A stretch of 64,000 nt of DNA from Riptortus pedestris (GCA_019009955.1 CM032231.1:111692001-111756000); one strand, 5' to 3'. Shown: positions 47,253 to 60,342, counted from the stretch's first letter. The notes: generated by a model from the sequence alone, not told the origin. Translations and numbers: made by a program.

Positions 47253-48715
47253 ATATATTCTAAAATATATAGTGAAGAATGAAAATAAAAAAATTTGGAA
47301 AATAGTAGTTTTTCAGTTTTATTAATCCTATTTATTCACTTTCGTTCGTTCATTTTGCACATTTTTTATTATTAGCATTACTGATATCTATGATATTGGA
47401 TGATATCATCTGGAGAAATAAAATTTTATTTCTGAAATAAAGCTTAAAGCAATTTTATTAAGGGAATTTGGGCTTCTTACCTTCATGATTTATACATGGC
47501 AGTCGTGAATGACTCAAAATGCACCGTTCATGGTTGTAGAAAGTGTTTCTTTTATAGAGTGTGTTTCTTTTTAGAATTAAGTAAGAATAAATTGATACCG
47601 TTTTTTAAAAATGTGTGCCTTTATCATAAAATGCTACAAATTTTTACAACTGGAGTGATTGCATATTGAAAAGTTAAATGGATTTTAGTGAATGTGTGTA
47701 CTATTTATTTTCTTCCATGAACCTAAGGATGCACTTAGATGGCAATATATTTAGCAAATAAAGAGGTTCTAAATTCAACGTTATATTTACAAATGGAATT
47801 AAACATTTGACTAAACTCATCAGCTATATACATCGATCTGTGTTAAGAAACCAGCTGTAGGATTAATGCGGAAGGTTATAACTCTTGTATGGTTACTTAC
47901 AGTATTGCTCTTGGAGTTTTAACTTCTTCTTGCCGTTCTTTTATTTATGTTTTCAAGCTTCCCAATACAGCCGTTAGATTAATTTCTATCTGATTTAGTT
48001 ATGCCTATTCGAATGAAAAATATAAAGGACTAGGATATATGGTTGAAATGAGCTTGGCTCTATCTACCAGGAAATCCGATGAAAGGAATTACGTGGAGTG
48101 CCATCAAACATATTTACAGTGTTGATCAGCAACCTTGTATGTAAAAAAAAATTACTTTTACACGAGGCTTAAAAACCTAATTAAATCATTCAGTAAATGA
48201 GAATATTCATATATTTCTTTCAATTATTTGAAATAATATCAAATAAATTTGAATTTAGCCTTGAAACAGAATACGAATAAGAGAACAGTTAATGTAAATA
48301 TGAAAAAATCAAGATTTATCTTCTTTTTTTTTGACATAGATTCCTAATCAACACTGTCGGTATCCCTTTTGTGAATTACAAGTGGAGAACCCCTTTTATG
48401 GGTTCATTTCTAGTATTCCATGGTCAAGATGTCAATTACTGTTTCGCAAACTTCTTCTTACGTTGTACAAACTACCGCCTTCGGAAATTAAACGTAATTT
48501 AGAGAAAACTTGAAGAATTTCTTACAAAGAACTTCTCGTTAGAATTCCCAGCTTATTGTATTACTTGTTTACCTTAGAGGTTTCTCATTTCGCGTAATTT
48601 GTCGGATTCCGTTTCATGATTAGAATTGAACCGGCAACCATTAGCAGTTTCACAGCATTGCTTAGTGAATTACTTAATGATCGTACCGCTAACAAGCCTG
48701 CTGCCTTGTTAAGTT
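47253..48715. other. intron 1: no recognised feature
   Basis: AT-rich, no coding signal. Confidence 0.3.
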
Positions 48716-48719
48716 GTCT

Positions 48720-49230
48720 GAGTGGGCTTAATCAGTAGAAAGCAGGAAGACACTCTGAGTATCAAGTTGGCATTCGAACAACGCCCCCCCCCCACTGCCC
48801 TTGCCGGGGGCTTAATTGTCCATACTTACTGGGCTAATGGTCCGCGGAAGAAGGGGGAAACGCGGCGTGGTGGGGAGCAAAAGGGGATTCAGGAACGACG
48901 GGAGAGAGAGAGAGAAAAAAAAAGAGAAAACAACACACACAAGGGAAACCAAGGAGCAATAAGAAATAAGGAGAATGAAAAGAAGAGAAAAAAAAAGCGC
49001 AGCCTATAAGATCAAGAGACAAAAAGGCGATCCACTGACTCGTCCCGTTTAATAGCCTATTATGAGATCTGTTGAAGTTGGTTTTGTTATAATTCACGCC
49101 ACTTTTAATTGACACTAATTGGTGATTAGCGGAACTCCGGGTTCTTTTTCTTGGTTCGTTCAGAACCCGGTCTACATGGTTCATCGGCTTTTTATGCTCC
49201 ATCTGGCTACATCTATATTCTTTTTGGCTC
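48720..49230. other. GC-richer island with GA and A/G-rich tracts
   Basis: C-run and CCTTGCCGGGGGC at 48784-48812, then a purine-rich strand (GGGAGAGAGAGAG, AAAAAGAGAAAAC) to 49000, then CTAATTGGTGATTAG near 49117, a near-palindrome with homeodomain cores. The open frames over it are low-complexity. Confidence 0.25.
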
Positions 49231-50518
49231 GAAACATGCTGGTGGTTTGTGCTAACTAGACCATTATTAGTAATAACGCTACTATAAATTTTACTAATTG
49301 TTTCAAGATTGGTGTAATATTACCATCATTTAATTACCTGCACATAGCTACTATAATTTTCATAAATTAATGAGATCCTGCCACTGTGTACTTTTAATAA
49401 AACAATTACATCATGTTTTGAATTCTACTTATCATTAAAAGAAATGTATAACAACCGCAAACCAAAATAATTACTGCAACTAAGCATGTAAAAATAGAAA
49501 TACAAATCGTTTTGCTATATTTCTTGATAATTAAGTAAATCAACAAAAATAAAACTACTCATTTTATGATTTACTTTTATATTTTGCACACAGTGTCACC
49601 ATCAGTTGATCACTGAGTACACTGGTTTTCATAAAATCATGCTAATGTTTTTCTGCACTCTAACTCCAATAAGACTGTTATACCAGTTTTTCATCCTACT
49701 TACTAATACAAAATCTATTCATATATTCAATTCATGAATATTTCATTTCACGCCGCCATTAAATACCATTTGGTGCATCCACGAGCAAAATAATTTCAAA
49801 AAAATCAGTCCAACTGAATATTTAGTCGGGTTCATAGCTTTAGGATTTTTTTTTGTTATAGTAGTTATCATTTCGACTATTTTCATGTTAACTAATTTAA
49901 ATTATTAAAAATGTTAACTAATATATTTTAAATTACAACAACTATTATATTCTAATCAATCATAAGCATAAATCTATAATAAAGACAAATTAGAAAAATA
50001 AAATAATAAAAAATAAGCACTATTTAATTGAGTAGTGAATTACCTTCTAATGAAAAGTAACGAAAAATGATTCCTTCAAGACCAATGTAATTACGTTAAA
50101 TCAATTTTAAGATGATCCATTCAAATGTAAGATTTTATATACAAACCATCAAAACATTGCTAAATATAATACTCCATACTGGTTAATGGATCTGTATTTT
50201 ATTTAGTTCTTCTTCGAACCTGAAAGGTTTCGAGGTTCGTTTGGAGCTCTAAATCGGTGGTTAAAGAAAATAGTGTTTATCGAATAAATAGCTCTCGAGC
50301 TATATTTTGAATAATATGTTGTATAGAAACAAGAAAAATTTTGAATGATTAAATTTCTATTGAAAGTTTTAGTGCATTTCTTATAATTTACATAATACTA
50401 TATTTATGGATCTTGAGGCACTAGCTTGTGAATAGATAGGTCAGTGCATATAGAATATGGTCTTCAAGTTTTTGGTAGTGTAATGAACTGGGAACCTTAA
50501 ATTGTCAATGTATGCATG

Positions 50519-50520
<2 letters not shown>
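49231..50520. other. intron 1: no recognised feature
   Basis: AT-rich, no coding signal. Confidence 0.35.
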
Positions 50521-50578
<58 letters not shown>

Positions 50579-50592
50579 AACTCTCTCTCTCT

Positions 50593-50680
<88 letters not shown>
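50521..50680. repeat. compound (TA)(CT)(TA)(GA) microsatellite
   Basis: (TA)n to 50575, CT run at 50580-50592, second (TA)n to about 50648, GA run to 50680. The CT and GA tracts are complementary around the second TA run, so it can fold into a long hairpin. Confidence 0.95.
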
Positions 50681-50683
<3 letters not shown>

Positions 50684-50769
50684 TAATATATGAGTTTTAA
50701 AAGTCCCAAAAGAGGACGAAAGTGAATTGCGGATGAATGGAAACATCATTTGATAAGATGTGATAAGAG

Positions 50770-51180
50770 GGAAGCGTTAGAGCAATAAATCTCTCCCCTA
50801 ATTCAGTGATGGCGATCCACTCGAGGTAGATCCTCGCCACTCGAGGGGTTGGCGAAAGAGAGAGAGAGAGAGTAAGAGAGAGGGTGAAGAAATTGTGGAG
50901 GGGGACGGCACCCCCTTCGCACTCGTGCCGACCGGAGGGTGGGGGAAACAAGATGGCGGCTTATTCCCGCGCGCGCCAAAACTAGCCCTGCCCCGGCCAC
51001 CGCCTGCCTTATCGTTAATTAATTGTCCATTAGGTGAGGTATTGAAGCCACTAACTACCCCCGAGCCTGTTGACAATAACCCGCCAATTAACAGCGGCTC
51101 AAATTTAAGGCTCAATTACATTTTGAGTGGACACCAATGCGAATCAATTATTACCCTTTCAGTGGTGTCTATTTATTTAG
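50770..51180. promoter_or_regulatory. GC-rich island with GAGA and Pho/YY1 motifs (candidate PRE or alternative promoter)
   Basis: CCACTCGAGG twice (50817, 50837), GA tracts at 50854-50884, and a perfect Pho/YY1-type AAGATGGCGGC at 50950-50960, followed by CCCGCGCGCGCC and CCGGCCACCGCC. Beyond it are homeodomain-like GTTAATTAATTG and CCAATTAACAG. It lies about 2 kb before the homeobox exon. GAGA plus Pho sites mark Polycomb response elements in flies (family knowledge); function here is inferred. Confidence 0.4.
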
Positions 51181-51890
51181 GTAACTTCCTCATTCATTTA
51201 TGAGATATTCATACTTCTTACAGAAAGCTGTTAGATCTCTTTATTTATATTTTTCTGAGGCTTGTATTCAAAGTATGATAAAACTATATAAAAATCATTG
51301 TTTTGCATGGTTTTTGAACGTTATTTTCCAAGGTTTGGTAAACTTCCATAAGTAATCCATAGTTTTAGACATATTACCCAATTTATAAGTATAAATGAAT
51401 ACGTCTAAGGTATTTATAGAGAAAAAAAACTCTTTAATTTTAATTCGGTGTTTGCATTCCCTGTCGGAGAATCATTAATATTTTATTAGCTCACTTGTAC
51501 TTCTTCATATCCACCATAAGTCTATGGTGGTAGACTATAGAGTGGTGGCTCTCTAATATATTAGCCTTGATTGAAAATAATCACCACTTATTGTTATTTC
51601 GTCATATGCAGAAGACAATTGGAAAGTATTACATCCTCCTAAAGCCCTTTTGCTTCCTTCTGTCATTACTTTGAAAATCATGGGAACGTCTTCTTGGCTA
51701 AACCTGGAGATACTACTTCTATTTTGCTATAAAAAAGCCTCAGTGGCAATGCACATATTTCATGGGCGATAAAGCATAGAGGGGCTACCAAGTTTTCACT
51801 TGCTAACCTACAAAATCTTTAATCGTCTACAGACGTTTTAAATCTCAGGACACGACAGATGACAGACAATACTTATGACAGTATTGTTTT
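51181..51890. other. intron 1: no recognised feature
   Basis: AT-rich. CACCATAAGTCTATGGTGG at 51511-51529 is a small inverted repeat. Confidence 0.3.
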
Positions 51891-51924
51891 TCAAATTTAT
51901 TTATAATTTCGTATTTTAAAATTA

Positions 51925-52005
51925 ACAGCAGGTAAGACTATACGGTAAGGGTTATCTAGAGGTTGTCACCCTTTTCTATCCGAGGTGGGACTAGGGATTT
52001 TAGTG
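51925..52005 (-). mobile_element. SINE fragment
   Basis: GGGTTATCTAGAGGTTGTCA, CCCTTTTCTATCCGAGGTGG and GACTAGGGATTTTA match the minus-strand SINE body. Confidence 0.5.
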
Positions 52006-53121
52006 TGAACATCTAACCTAAACTTGTATGAGGCAGGAATTCTATTTTAAAATCAATAATCCACTCAGAAAATGTAAGGTAAATTATTATGAAATTTAAA
52101 GAAATAAATTTAAATTTAGAAAAAAAGAAGAAAAAATAGTTACTTTCAAATGATTTATAAATAAATATATCTGAAATTTTAATTAATTTAATTGTCTTAC
52201 AGTTGGTGGAACTGGGGGGACCGAGGGAGAGAGAGCCAGACTCTTGCTGACGGCCGCTTGGAGGCGGCTTTATGGTACATATCACTATTGTAAAATTATT
52301 GTTAGTATATAAATGTCGGATAAATAGTGAATAAAAATAATGATTTTCCTACCGAAAATAAAAATAGAGCAAATTATGATTATTTTTTTTTGGTTTTTCA
52401 GTCTTTAATTACGTTGGAAACATTTTATTTGGCTCAAATCTCACACATTAATTTTATTTATGGATACAATACTTGAATGTGTGATTCATTAATTTTACAT
52501 TATTGATAAGTCTGGCTCCCCCTCGTAGGTCCCTTAGTTCCAATGATGGAAACGACATATTCTTTGACTTAATACATATTGTAAAGCATATTTATCTATC
52601 GTTTTGTTTTTATTGGCATTATCTCGACACTAGTTTATTATTTAATGATGTATCTCAGTGGTCAAAGGGTTTTCTTTCTATTTTTCCTCCCAAACCATAT
52701 TTTTTTACGATAAGATTTATCTCTTAACATTGTAACTCAGATTAATAAAGGTCATGTAAATAATTTCAGATACTTAAACTAGCTACGATAACGCTACAAT
52801 AAGTACCTGTAATATATTTGCGAAATTTGCCTTTTAGCAGGTAATTTCTTTGTGGGTAAAAATGGTCTTTTCATGAGGAGCTAAGACAGTATTACCACTA
52901 AAATGTGAAAAATAGTTAAACAACGTTGAATAAAATTAAATTTTCATTCACATTGAATCTCAAATAAAGCCAAAAGTTAAGAATTCAAGTCGCTGCAATT
53001 TAAAAGTATTTTCTGTGTTTATCGGTGAGGCAACGTTGTTATGTCTTACCAATTAATACTTTGGTTTAGATTAATTGATTTAAGTTATGGAATTTGCTCC
53101 TAATTTTTTTTCTTTCTTCAG
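52006..53121 (+). other. intron 1, 3' end: no other recognised feature
   Basis: AT-rich up to the pyrimidine tract and acceptor TTTTTTTCTTTCTTCAG before exon 2. Confidence 0.5.
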
Positions 53122-53309
53122 AGCCCAACAACGGCGAACCTCCGAAGCTGAAGTGCAACCTGAGGAAGCACAAGCCGAACAGGAAACCCCGAACGCCTTT
53201 CACGACCCAGCAACTCCTCTCGCTCGAGAAGAAGTTCAGGGAAAAGCAATACCTCAGCATCGCTGAAAGGGCCGAATTCTCAAGCTCCTTACACCTCACT
53301 GAAACACAG
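53122..53309 (+). CDS. msh: msh/Drop coding exon 2 (homeodomain residues 1-44)
   Basis: Encodes the end of codon 138 and residues 139-200. The acceptor is TTTCTTCAG|AG, and the joined codon 138 becomes GAG (Glu). The Msx-specific block [16 protein letters not shown] leads into the homeodomain, which starts at residue 157 ([10 protein letters not shown]). Helices 1 and 2 read [15 protein letters not shown] and [10 protein letters not shown] and are nearly identical to vertebrate Msx. Pro at homeodomain position 7 and the [12 protein letters not shown] stretch mark the Msx class rather than NK, Dlx or Barx. The exon ends in LTETQ (homeodomain Q44) with donor CACAG|GTAATA, phase 0. Reading past the donor soon gives intron-like codons and a stop. 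It lies about 36.5 kb after exon 1 and 3.0 kb before exon 3. Confidence 0.96.
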
Positions 53310-53750
53310 GTAATATATATAAAACAACAAAATAATTCAATAGCTATAATAATAATTATAAATAAAACGCCAATGCTTGAAGTAGATGCATAATCCAATC
53401 GAAGGTATTATTATAAATGTCCACATAGCAAAAATTATCGGTAGCTTCACTCGAGGGACGCAACATATAAATTAAAATAGATTAAAACGCTATATTAAGG
53501 AACTGATGTAAAAAATGTTACAATGGCAGAGCAAAATATTGCCTTTCATGCTCTAAATTTTCAATATCTTGTAGAGTATTTTCCCCAGATTATCTAAAAT
53601 TAATCCCCGGCTTTTCTACTGAAGGCTAATAAATCAAAATTGTAGCAGATATAATTCCTGACTCTCTCACACACGCATGTAATCAATCAGGTCAAATATT
53701 TAAAACTTTTGACTGCTCCAAGGTCAGTTTGTTAGGACATTTTCTACGAA
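53310..53750 (+). other. intron 2, 5' part: no recognised feature
   Basis: Starts with donor GTAATA. AT-rich, no coding signal. Confidence 0.4.
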
Positions 53751-54640
53751 TCCGTCACGTAGGCTAAGCAGATTTCCTACATGTTAAAACGACTCACTGT
53801 TGACATCATTTCAGCATACATACTTTGTTTACAAAAAAAAATCTATGAGTAGAAGTGGGAGGTCAATAAAATCTTAAACGATGACGTCATCACACTACCT
53901 ATTTGCATGGTTCTCGCATAATGAAGGTCCGTTGTAAAGTATATTTGGTATTTATACTTGAAATACGACATTTCATGATATATAATCTTATTTTTGCGAT
54001 GACTAAAAGTGGGGATTTACTGAAGGCTCAAAACTTAAAAAAAAAAGAAAAAAAAAAGCCAATATCTCTGTTTGTTGTGTATGACAACATTTATAGAACT
54101 TTACATTTCAAGTAATATTGGTTCTATACATTTTTTCAGTACGACGTATAATAACGCTGATATTTTGAACACCGCCCCCCCTCTCACTGGTGCGATTTCA
54201 TCCTTTGATCTTTAGTTTTCCAAAGGGGCTCGGGTTAGCAATGTGAGTTAAAGCGTTGACTTCAATCTGACACGGTAAAACTATAGTGGCGAGTTAGATT
54301 CCCCCGCCTGGGCAATAGAAATTTATTTAGTGACGGAATTCATTAAATAAAATTCTAGTCCCTCCCTGGCTAGAAAAGGGTGGCAACCTGCAGATAACCC
54401 CTCCCAAATAGCCTGAGTTGCAAAAAGCGGACGTAAATAATAAAATTAATAATAGTTTTGCAAAATCGTTCAAATATCGAGTGTGGTATCGATCAAACAA
54501 AAATTGTGACGGCTAGAGCTGTAACAAATAAATAATTTTGAACTGACATCGTTTTCGTCATCCCCTAGGTAGGATCGATGGACATTATTCAAAATCACGT
54601 CATGAGTACGACCTAAGTAGCAGATTTCCCTTAAGGGGAA
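53750..54640 (+). mobile_element. H-repeat copy interrupted by a SINE
   Basis: 5' end TCCGTCACGTAGG with a deletion, AGCAGATTTCCTACATG, the palindromic ATGACGTCATCACAC, core TACGACGTATAATAACGC, then a SINE. It resumes with AAATATCGAGTGTGGTATCG, GACGGCTAGAGCTGTAACA, AGGTAGGATCGATGGACAT and ends AGCAGATTTCCCTTAAGGGG. Confidence 0.85.
54225..54452 (+). mobile_element. tRNA-derived SINE, full length, with target-site duplication
   Basis: Starts GGGGCTCGGGTTAGCAATGT with an A-box-like region. The B-box-like AGTTAGATTCCCCCGCC is followed by the family body and tail (AATAATAAAATTAATAA). TAGTTTTCCAAA before and TAGTTTTGCAAA after (54213, 54453) form a 12-bp target-site duplication with one change. 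This is the best reference copy for family length (about 228 bp). Confidence 0.85.
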
Positions 54641-55060
54641 TGAAGTTTTCCACGACATACGCCTTGTACCTACCTAACAGGTTGTTGTTATTGTATACGA
54701 CTTGAGTCAGACTCCGTCTTCCACCAGGGCGCCAGAACATCATCCTGCCCTTTAAGGTGCAAATTGTCCGTGAGAAGTCATAAGATATAATTGCAGGCTG
54801 GTGAAAGCTGCTTAAGTGGTTTTTGGTAGTAAAACCCATTTGAGGGGCCTGACCTGAGTCATTGTGTCAGTCAATTTAGAGGCGACTATTAAGGCAACGG
54901 TATTCCAAGAAAGCCTTGAGCCAATGTCACGCTTCTCAAGAGAGGCCCAGGTATGAAATTGCACCCTCGACTCTAGTATTGGCTTTTCTCTCCTTCGGCA
55001 GTTTTTGAAGTGCTGTACCTGTTGAGTATTTAAAGTGCTGTCTTATTGAACCTATCTTAG
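54641..55060. other. intron 2: unassigned mixed-composition sequence
   Basis: Less AT-rich than its surroundings (CTTCCACCAGGGCGCCAGAA); no coding frame on the + strand and no recognised repeat. Confidence 0.25.
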
Positions 55061-55444
55061 AGTTTAATTGCCTTCTTTTATAAATGTTTAACAAGTGGAA
55101 CGAGTGTTTCTGAGGAGCCTGTAGTCATATGTTCGAAGAAGTTTGTAAGTAAACCGCCAACAAAAGTGCCTACCTTTAACATTTTACCAATTGATACTGA
55201 AACGGAAAATTACACGAAATTTAAAAACGTTACTCGTACCGAATTTGGTGGTGAGACGTTGGTCACCATAAAACAGGAGAGCCTTCCTGGTCTCGGAAAG
55301 CAGAGATATTTGGAGGCGTTAAAGAATACCTTCGTTGGAATGTCAAAAGCGACTCTTATGGTGGGCTTTATTCTGTGCATGCTATTAAGAAGACCTGATA
55401 GTGTAGGTTGGTTTTCGATAAGTGAAATGGACAAGAGAGAGTGA
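55061..55444 (+). other. unrecognised 127-codon open frame in intron 2
   Basis: Open from a stop at 55058 to TGA at 55442-55444, without an early ATG. Protein-like pieces include SVSEEPVVICSKKFVSK, LPIDTETENYTKFKNV, GGETLVTIKQESLPGLGK and EALKNTFVGMSKATLM. I do not recognise the family. It lies between repeat copies, so a transposon gene fragment is likely; an alternative exon is less likely. Confidence 0.3.
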
Positions 55445-55689
55445 CAATAAAAATGTTATTTGGTTCTCTGGCTTGAATAAGAAGGGAAGAATTATTAAAT
55501 TCTAACTGGCCACCACTCTGAGAGGTCGAAGACAGAGACGGAAACACTGGTCCTACAAGGAATGTAGTTTTCTCTAAGTTGGATATACATACAGTGGTTA
55601 TGTAGCCAAACTAGCCACATTCTGATATATTATGGTTGTTGTTATTGCAGTTGTACTCTTTAGTTTCGCGAAATTCCATCAAGCACATC

Positions 55690-56170
55690 TATGATTCTCC
55701 AAAGGTGATGAAAGTCCGTTCAAAATTATACATTTGTTTGTCTGTTACTGCTCTAGCGGTCGCTTTTAGTATGATCGATTGAACTCGGTATATAACCTTT
55801 ACATGCAAGAGTAAAGATCAAGTTCATTAACTGTTGAAATTTGGTCGGGGTAGGTGGGGAAATCGAAAATTCCAAATATCTCTGTCCCTATAAGTCGGAT
55901 CGAAAAATATTATAGAATCAATCTTTTTTGAACTATTGATATTCTACAATTTGTGTTCTAAACATTTCGCGGTAACTCAAATATTAAGAGACTTATTCGT
56001 GTTTTCTTGATTTCAGACTTCAGTAAATTCCAGCTATAATTATCGGATTTTTACTAAGGAAATGAAAATATATGGTGAAATAAGAAATATGCTTGTGGTA
56101 TCTCCTGACTAGTGGACTTTATTTGCATCCCCTCAATTGTTCTTATTCGTTACAGTTTATTTCTAAGAAA
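55690..56170 (-). mobile_element. H-repeat copy (degraded, no 3' hairpin)
   Basis: Reverse orientation: AAAGTCCGTTCAAAATTATA, GTCTGTTACTGCTCTAGCGG, AAAGATCAAGTTCATTAACT, TATCTCTGTCCCTATAAGTC, core. The 5' end is not identifiable. Confidence 0.75.
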
Positions 56171-56199
56171 GATTTTGGTAGCAAATGAATGAACTTATA

Positions 56200-56533
<334 letters not shown>

Positions 56534-57170
56534 GCAAATCAACCCCTCGCCCCCTTCATGTAAATAGACCCGCTCCTTCGCTCCCTCTTGTCCGCATAGA
56601 CTCATCTAATTTATATATTGTATATTTTTAATTTATATATGTGTATATGTATTTTGGGCCCCATTGGCGGGCGACGCTTTGTACTAATAGAAACGAAATT
56701 AACGGAGACTAAAAAAAAAAAAAAATGTAACGTAGAAAGCACGATGGATCTCGAACTTGAAAGAAATTATTTTGAAACTGTACACACGGTTTAAAAAGTG
56801 AATAGTCCCTTAGACTTAATCAATAGGCCAAATGTTCCTCTTCGCCATATCCTGCTATCTGCTCCAGCGATCTCTTCGTTACACTTTGAAGTACAACTTA
56901 TCGGTAGCACTTTGGCTACATTCTTCAGGCTACACATCGCCGCTACGGTTGATCTGGTCAACTAGCCCAGGTGTGTAGAGTAACCGAGATCCCTTGAGCA
57001 GAGAGCTGGTGTTAACAGAAAAATGTAATAGTTAGCATTTTATTTTATATAACGAAATTACAAACCTAACAAGACAAGAATTAGTTACTTAGCTCATTTC
57101 ACACTATTGCAGTACACCAAAACCACCGAACACTTTCGTTAGTGTTTTACGAATAAATTGAATGTATTTT
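56534..57170 (+). other. probable msh 3' UTR
   Basis: Non-coding sequence after the stop: a C-rich stretch, AT-rich stretches, an A-run near 56710, then mixed sequence. The first AATAAA is at 57152-57157 and is the nearest candidate polyadenylation signal. Others occur further down (e.g. near 59300), so the real 3' end is uncertain. Confidence 0.35.
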
Positions 57171-60100
57171 AAGGTATATACGTCCAAGTATAGCAGTGAA
57201 TATGAAAATCACAGCTATTATATACTCTAATTTTCTATTAATTATTTTACTCCACTTTATTCTATTAATGCTAATCGGGAAGGGGTATTCACAGTTTTCC
57301 ACTTTTTTTTTCTATCAGAGATGGTCTTGTGATATTATTAAGCGAATTTGACATTGATTGTTTGAATAAATTTCAATTTCTCTCAATAGAATCGGAACCA
57401 CGACTTCTAGTTTTAATAACTATTAAAAGATTTCTTTATCTCAATGGCATGGCTACCAAGAGTGACTTGATAGTGACGAATTATCCAATGAATAGTTTAG
57501 AAGAAGCTAAGCTTCAAAAAATAAATAAAAATCCAATAAACGTTTAGTAAAACTGGCAGAAATAATGTTTGTTAATCCAAAAATTTAAACTTTGATTAGG
57601 AATTAAAATATGTGTTATTCATTGACTTGCTGCTATACTTGGACATGAGTTAGTTAAAAGGTACAAAAAGCCCGCATATAATTCTGTCAACAACCTGACA
57701 TGAGCCCACGTGGACTCAAAATGTCAATTCAATATATCAATTTCTTAGATCCATTATGCTTTCTTCCAACTCGAGACTTCCAAACCAAAACAGGTGTTAT
57801 ATGTGTAAGGTGTATAACGCATATGTGTAAGGAAGAAAATCTATTATGAAACTTCGCATTACAAAAACTAAAGAGAAAAAAATAAACTTTGTTTCACATT
57901 CTTCTAAGATAAAAAAAAATTGTTTTAGTGCGATCAAAATTTATAGAGAAGAATACTAATATCGTTATAAAAAAAATCTCCTTTGGCACTTTTTATGATG
58001 AAATCTTATACTAACTGTAAATTTTAATTATAACATGTACTATATTCAATATTTGTATTCAAATTTTTAAACCGCATAATCCAAGGACTGATTAAATAGT
58101 GAAATTTGAACAAGAACATCATGCAATAGATAATACAGAAATATATATGGTGTTACACAAATGACCTAGAATGAAGAACATGAAAAAAATAAATCAAAAG
58201 CATTCTTGTATGAATGAATATTAAACTTCTAATGATGAAGCTTAATGAAGGGCTTTTCATTCTGAGATCTGAAATAATTACAGTAATTAAAAGGGTCTTA
58301 ATAGAATTTAATTCATTTACTAATACCTGTTTTACATTAAATTGTCATACTTGTTGGATAAAGTAAATGTCCAATTTTTATTTCATTAATGTTTTAAACT
58401 TATGATCTAAAAATAAAACATTGTATTATTATTTTTTTTCAATACGTTACATTTTTTGAGATTTATAAAGAAAAGCCAGATATACTATAAAATGTCACGT
58501 AAACACATTTTGTTGTTGATAATTCATAATGACCACTATTGAAGTAAAGTCGAGCTTTGAATGGATTCATATATTTTTGTGCTATTCAAAACATTTGTTA
58601 TTTCCTAATAATTTATTCTTTTTAAAAGAATATGATTTCAATTCTGTTTTCTTAGTCTGCGATTACTCTCATTTCATGCTATAGGAAAACTTTTTATACA
58701 TGTGACATTCAAATCTACCGAACGAAACACTAAACATAAATCTCTGCCAAGCACTCAGTAAATACTTTGATAAAACAGACACCCATCAACATAGCTAATT
58801 TAATCTGAGCTATTGTAAATTTGCAATAGTACACGCTGATTATATTTGAATTGTATTAAAAAAAATACATTTGTTGTAAAAAACTTCTCTAATGTTCTCA
58901 ACTACCTGTTGAACATTAATTGAAACTGAATATTTTTAAATTACTAAATGAGAAACTTATAATGACAAATAATAATATCCATAAACAGAAATCCCTATTG
59001 TGCTTTCCTTATATTGCTAAATTTAATCATTACTCTGTGTTGTGTAGATGTAGTATTTGGAATAATATATTTAATTTTTCAAATATACATACCTGTATCA
59101 TAATTTTTTTTCTTTTAAGGACAATCGAATGGCTTTGCCGAAATATAATCTCTAAAGTGCCATATTTTCTTCTAAAAAAGTGTTAAAAAATAATGAAAAA
59201 AAAAAAAGAGAAGGGAAATCATTTGTATAGACTGATGCTATCTAACTTATTATTTATTTTATTTCCCTAACTCGAAATTATGTACTTAAAACTTTTGTAA
59301 ATAAATTTTATACGCTATGTTATTGTAAAAAATATAAATTAAAAAAAAATTAAGAGAAAATGTGGAATCAACAGTTTATTCTGTTTCTATGAAGTCAATG
59401 TGATTTAGTTCTGTTAACTGTATTATTACCTGTAAATATGAAAAGAGCCTGTATTTAATGATATTTAGTGAGTATTATAAAAAATATAAATATATATATA
59501 TTGATTGTATAGTTAAATGTGAATCGTATTATACATGTATATTAAAAGCTAATTGATATATATATAATGTGTCCAGATTTTTTTAAACACCAAAACCTGA
59601 TTTACATACTATGATTATGAATTAAAAAAAAAATGATTTACTTAAATCAAAAATGTAGCACCGCTAAAAAAACAACAAAAATGTGCTGCAAACCCACGAT
59701 GCAAAATATAAGTACCAAATTTACCAATAACTATAAGTGAACCATATATCCTTGTTTAATATCAGGATCAGTAATCTGAAAGCCCTTTGCAAACTATTTA
59801 AAACATTTCTTTCCATAAAATAATGGTCAAGTTAGCAATTTAATGGTTTTTAGTTGTGAGAAATGTTTTAGTACCTGCGAGTTCTCTACCATTGAGCCAA
59901 ATAAAACCTCTTTCATTTGGAGCCAAATACGACGTTCCAGGTCACTTAAGGGAACAATATTTGTCAAATGAAATAGTTCAAAAGCTGGACACCTCTAGTA
60001 TAAACGTAGTTTATTGATTTTTAGAGAAAAATAATCCATCAGTAAATACATAAAATGATATTATATTTTATTTGTAAAAATAATGCTAGTATCGGCAGGG

Positions 60101-60342
60101 TTCAATGCAGTGCCTAAAAATACTACTCTCAAATTAACTATATCTATTGGTTTGTAAAATAGGTTCGTAGCGTTTATCAATATTTTAATTTAATCCCTGT
60201 GTTTGTAAAATCTTGTTTACAAGGTAAATAATGTTTACATATTATAAAAAAGGATTAGTTTAGATGCTTTTATGCATCAATTTTAACCGAGATTCTTTAT
60301 CTTTAAGTGGCATGCTTGCCCAAAATGGAAGAGAAAAGCAAA
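57171..60342. other. 3' flank of msh: no second gene seen
   Basis: Very AT-rich, with scattered A-runs and AATAAA words. It may include further 3' UTR. No repeat family member and no convincing coding frame. Confidence 0.4.

Noticed and set aside
48722..49202. Open frames over the purine-rich tract
   Set aside because: Compositional artefact of GA/A-rich sequence (Arg/Glu/Lys repeats on one strand, Leu/Phe/Ser on the other).
50441..50749. Repetitive YIYIYI and SLSLSL frames
   Set aside because: Pure translation of TA and GA microsatellites.
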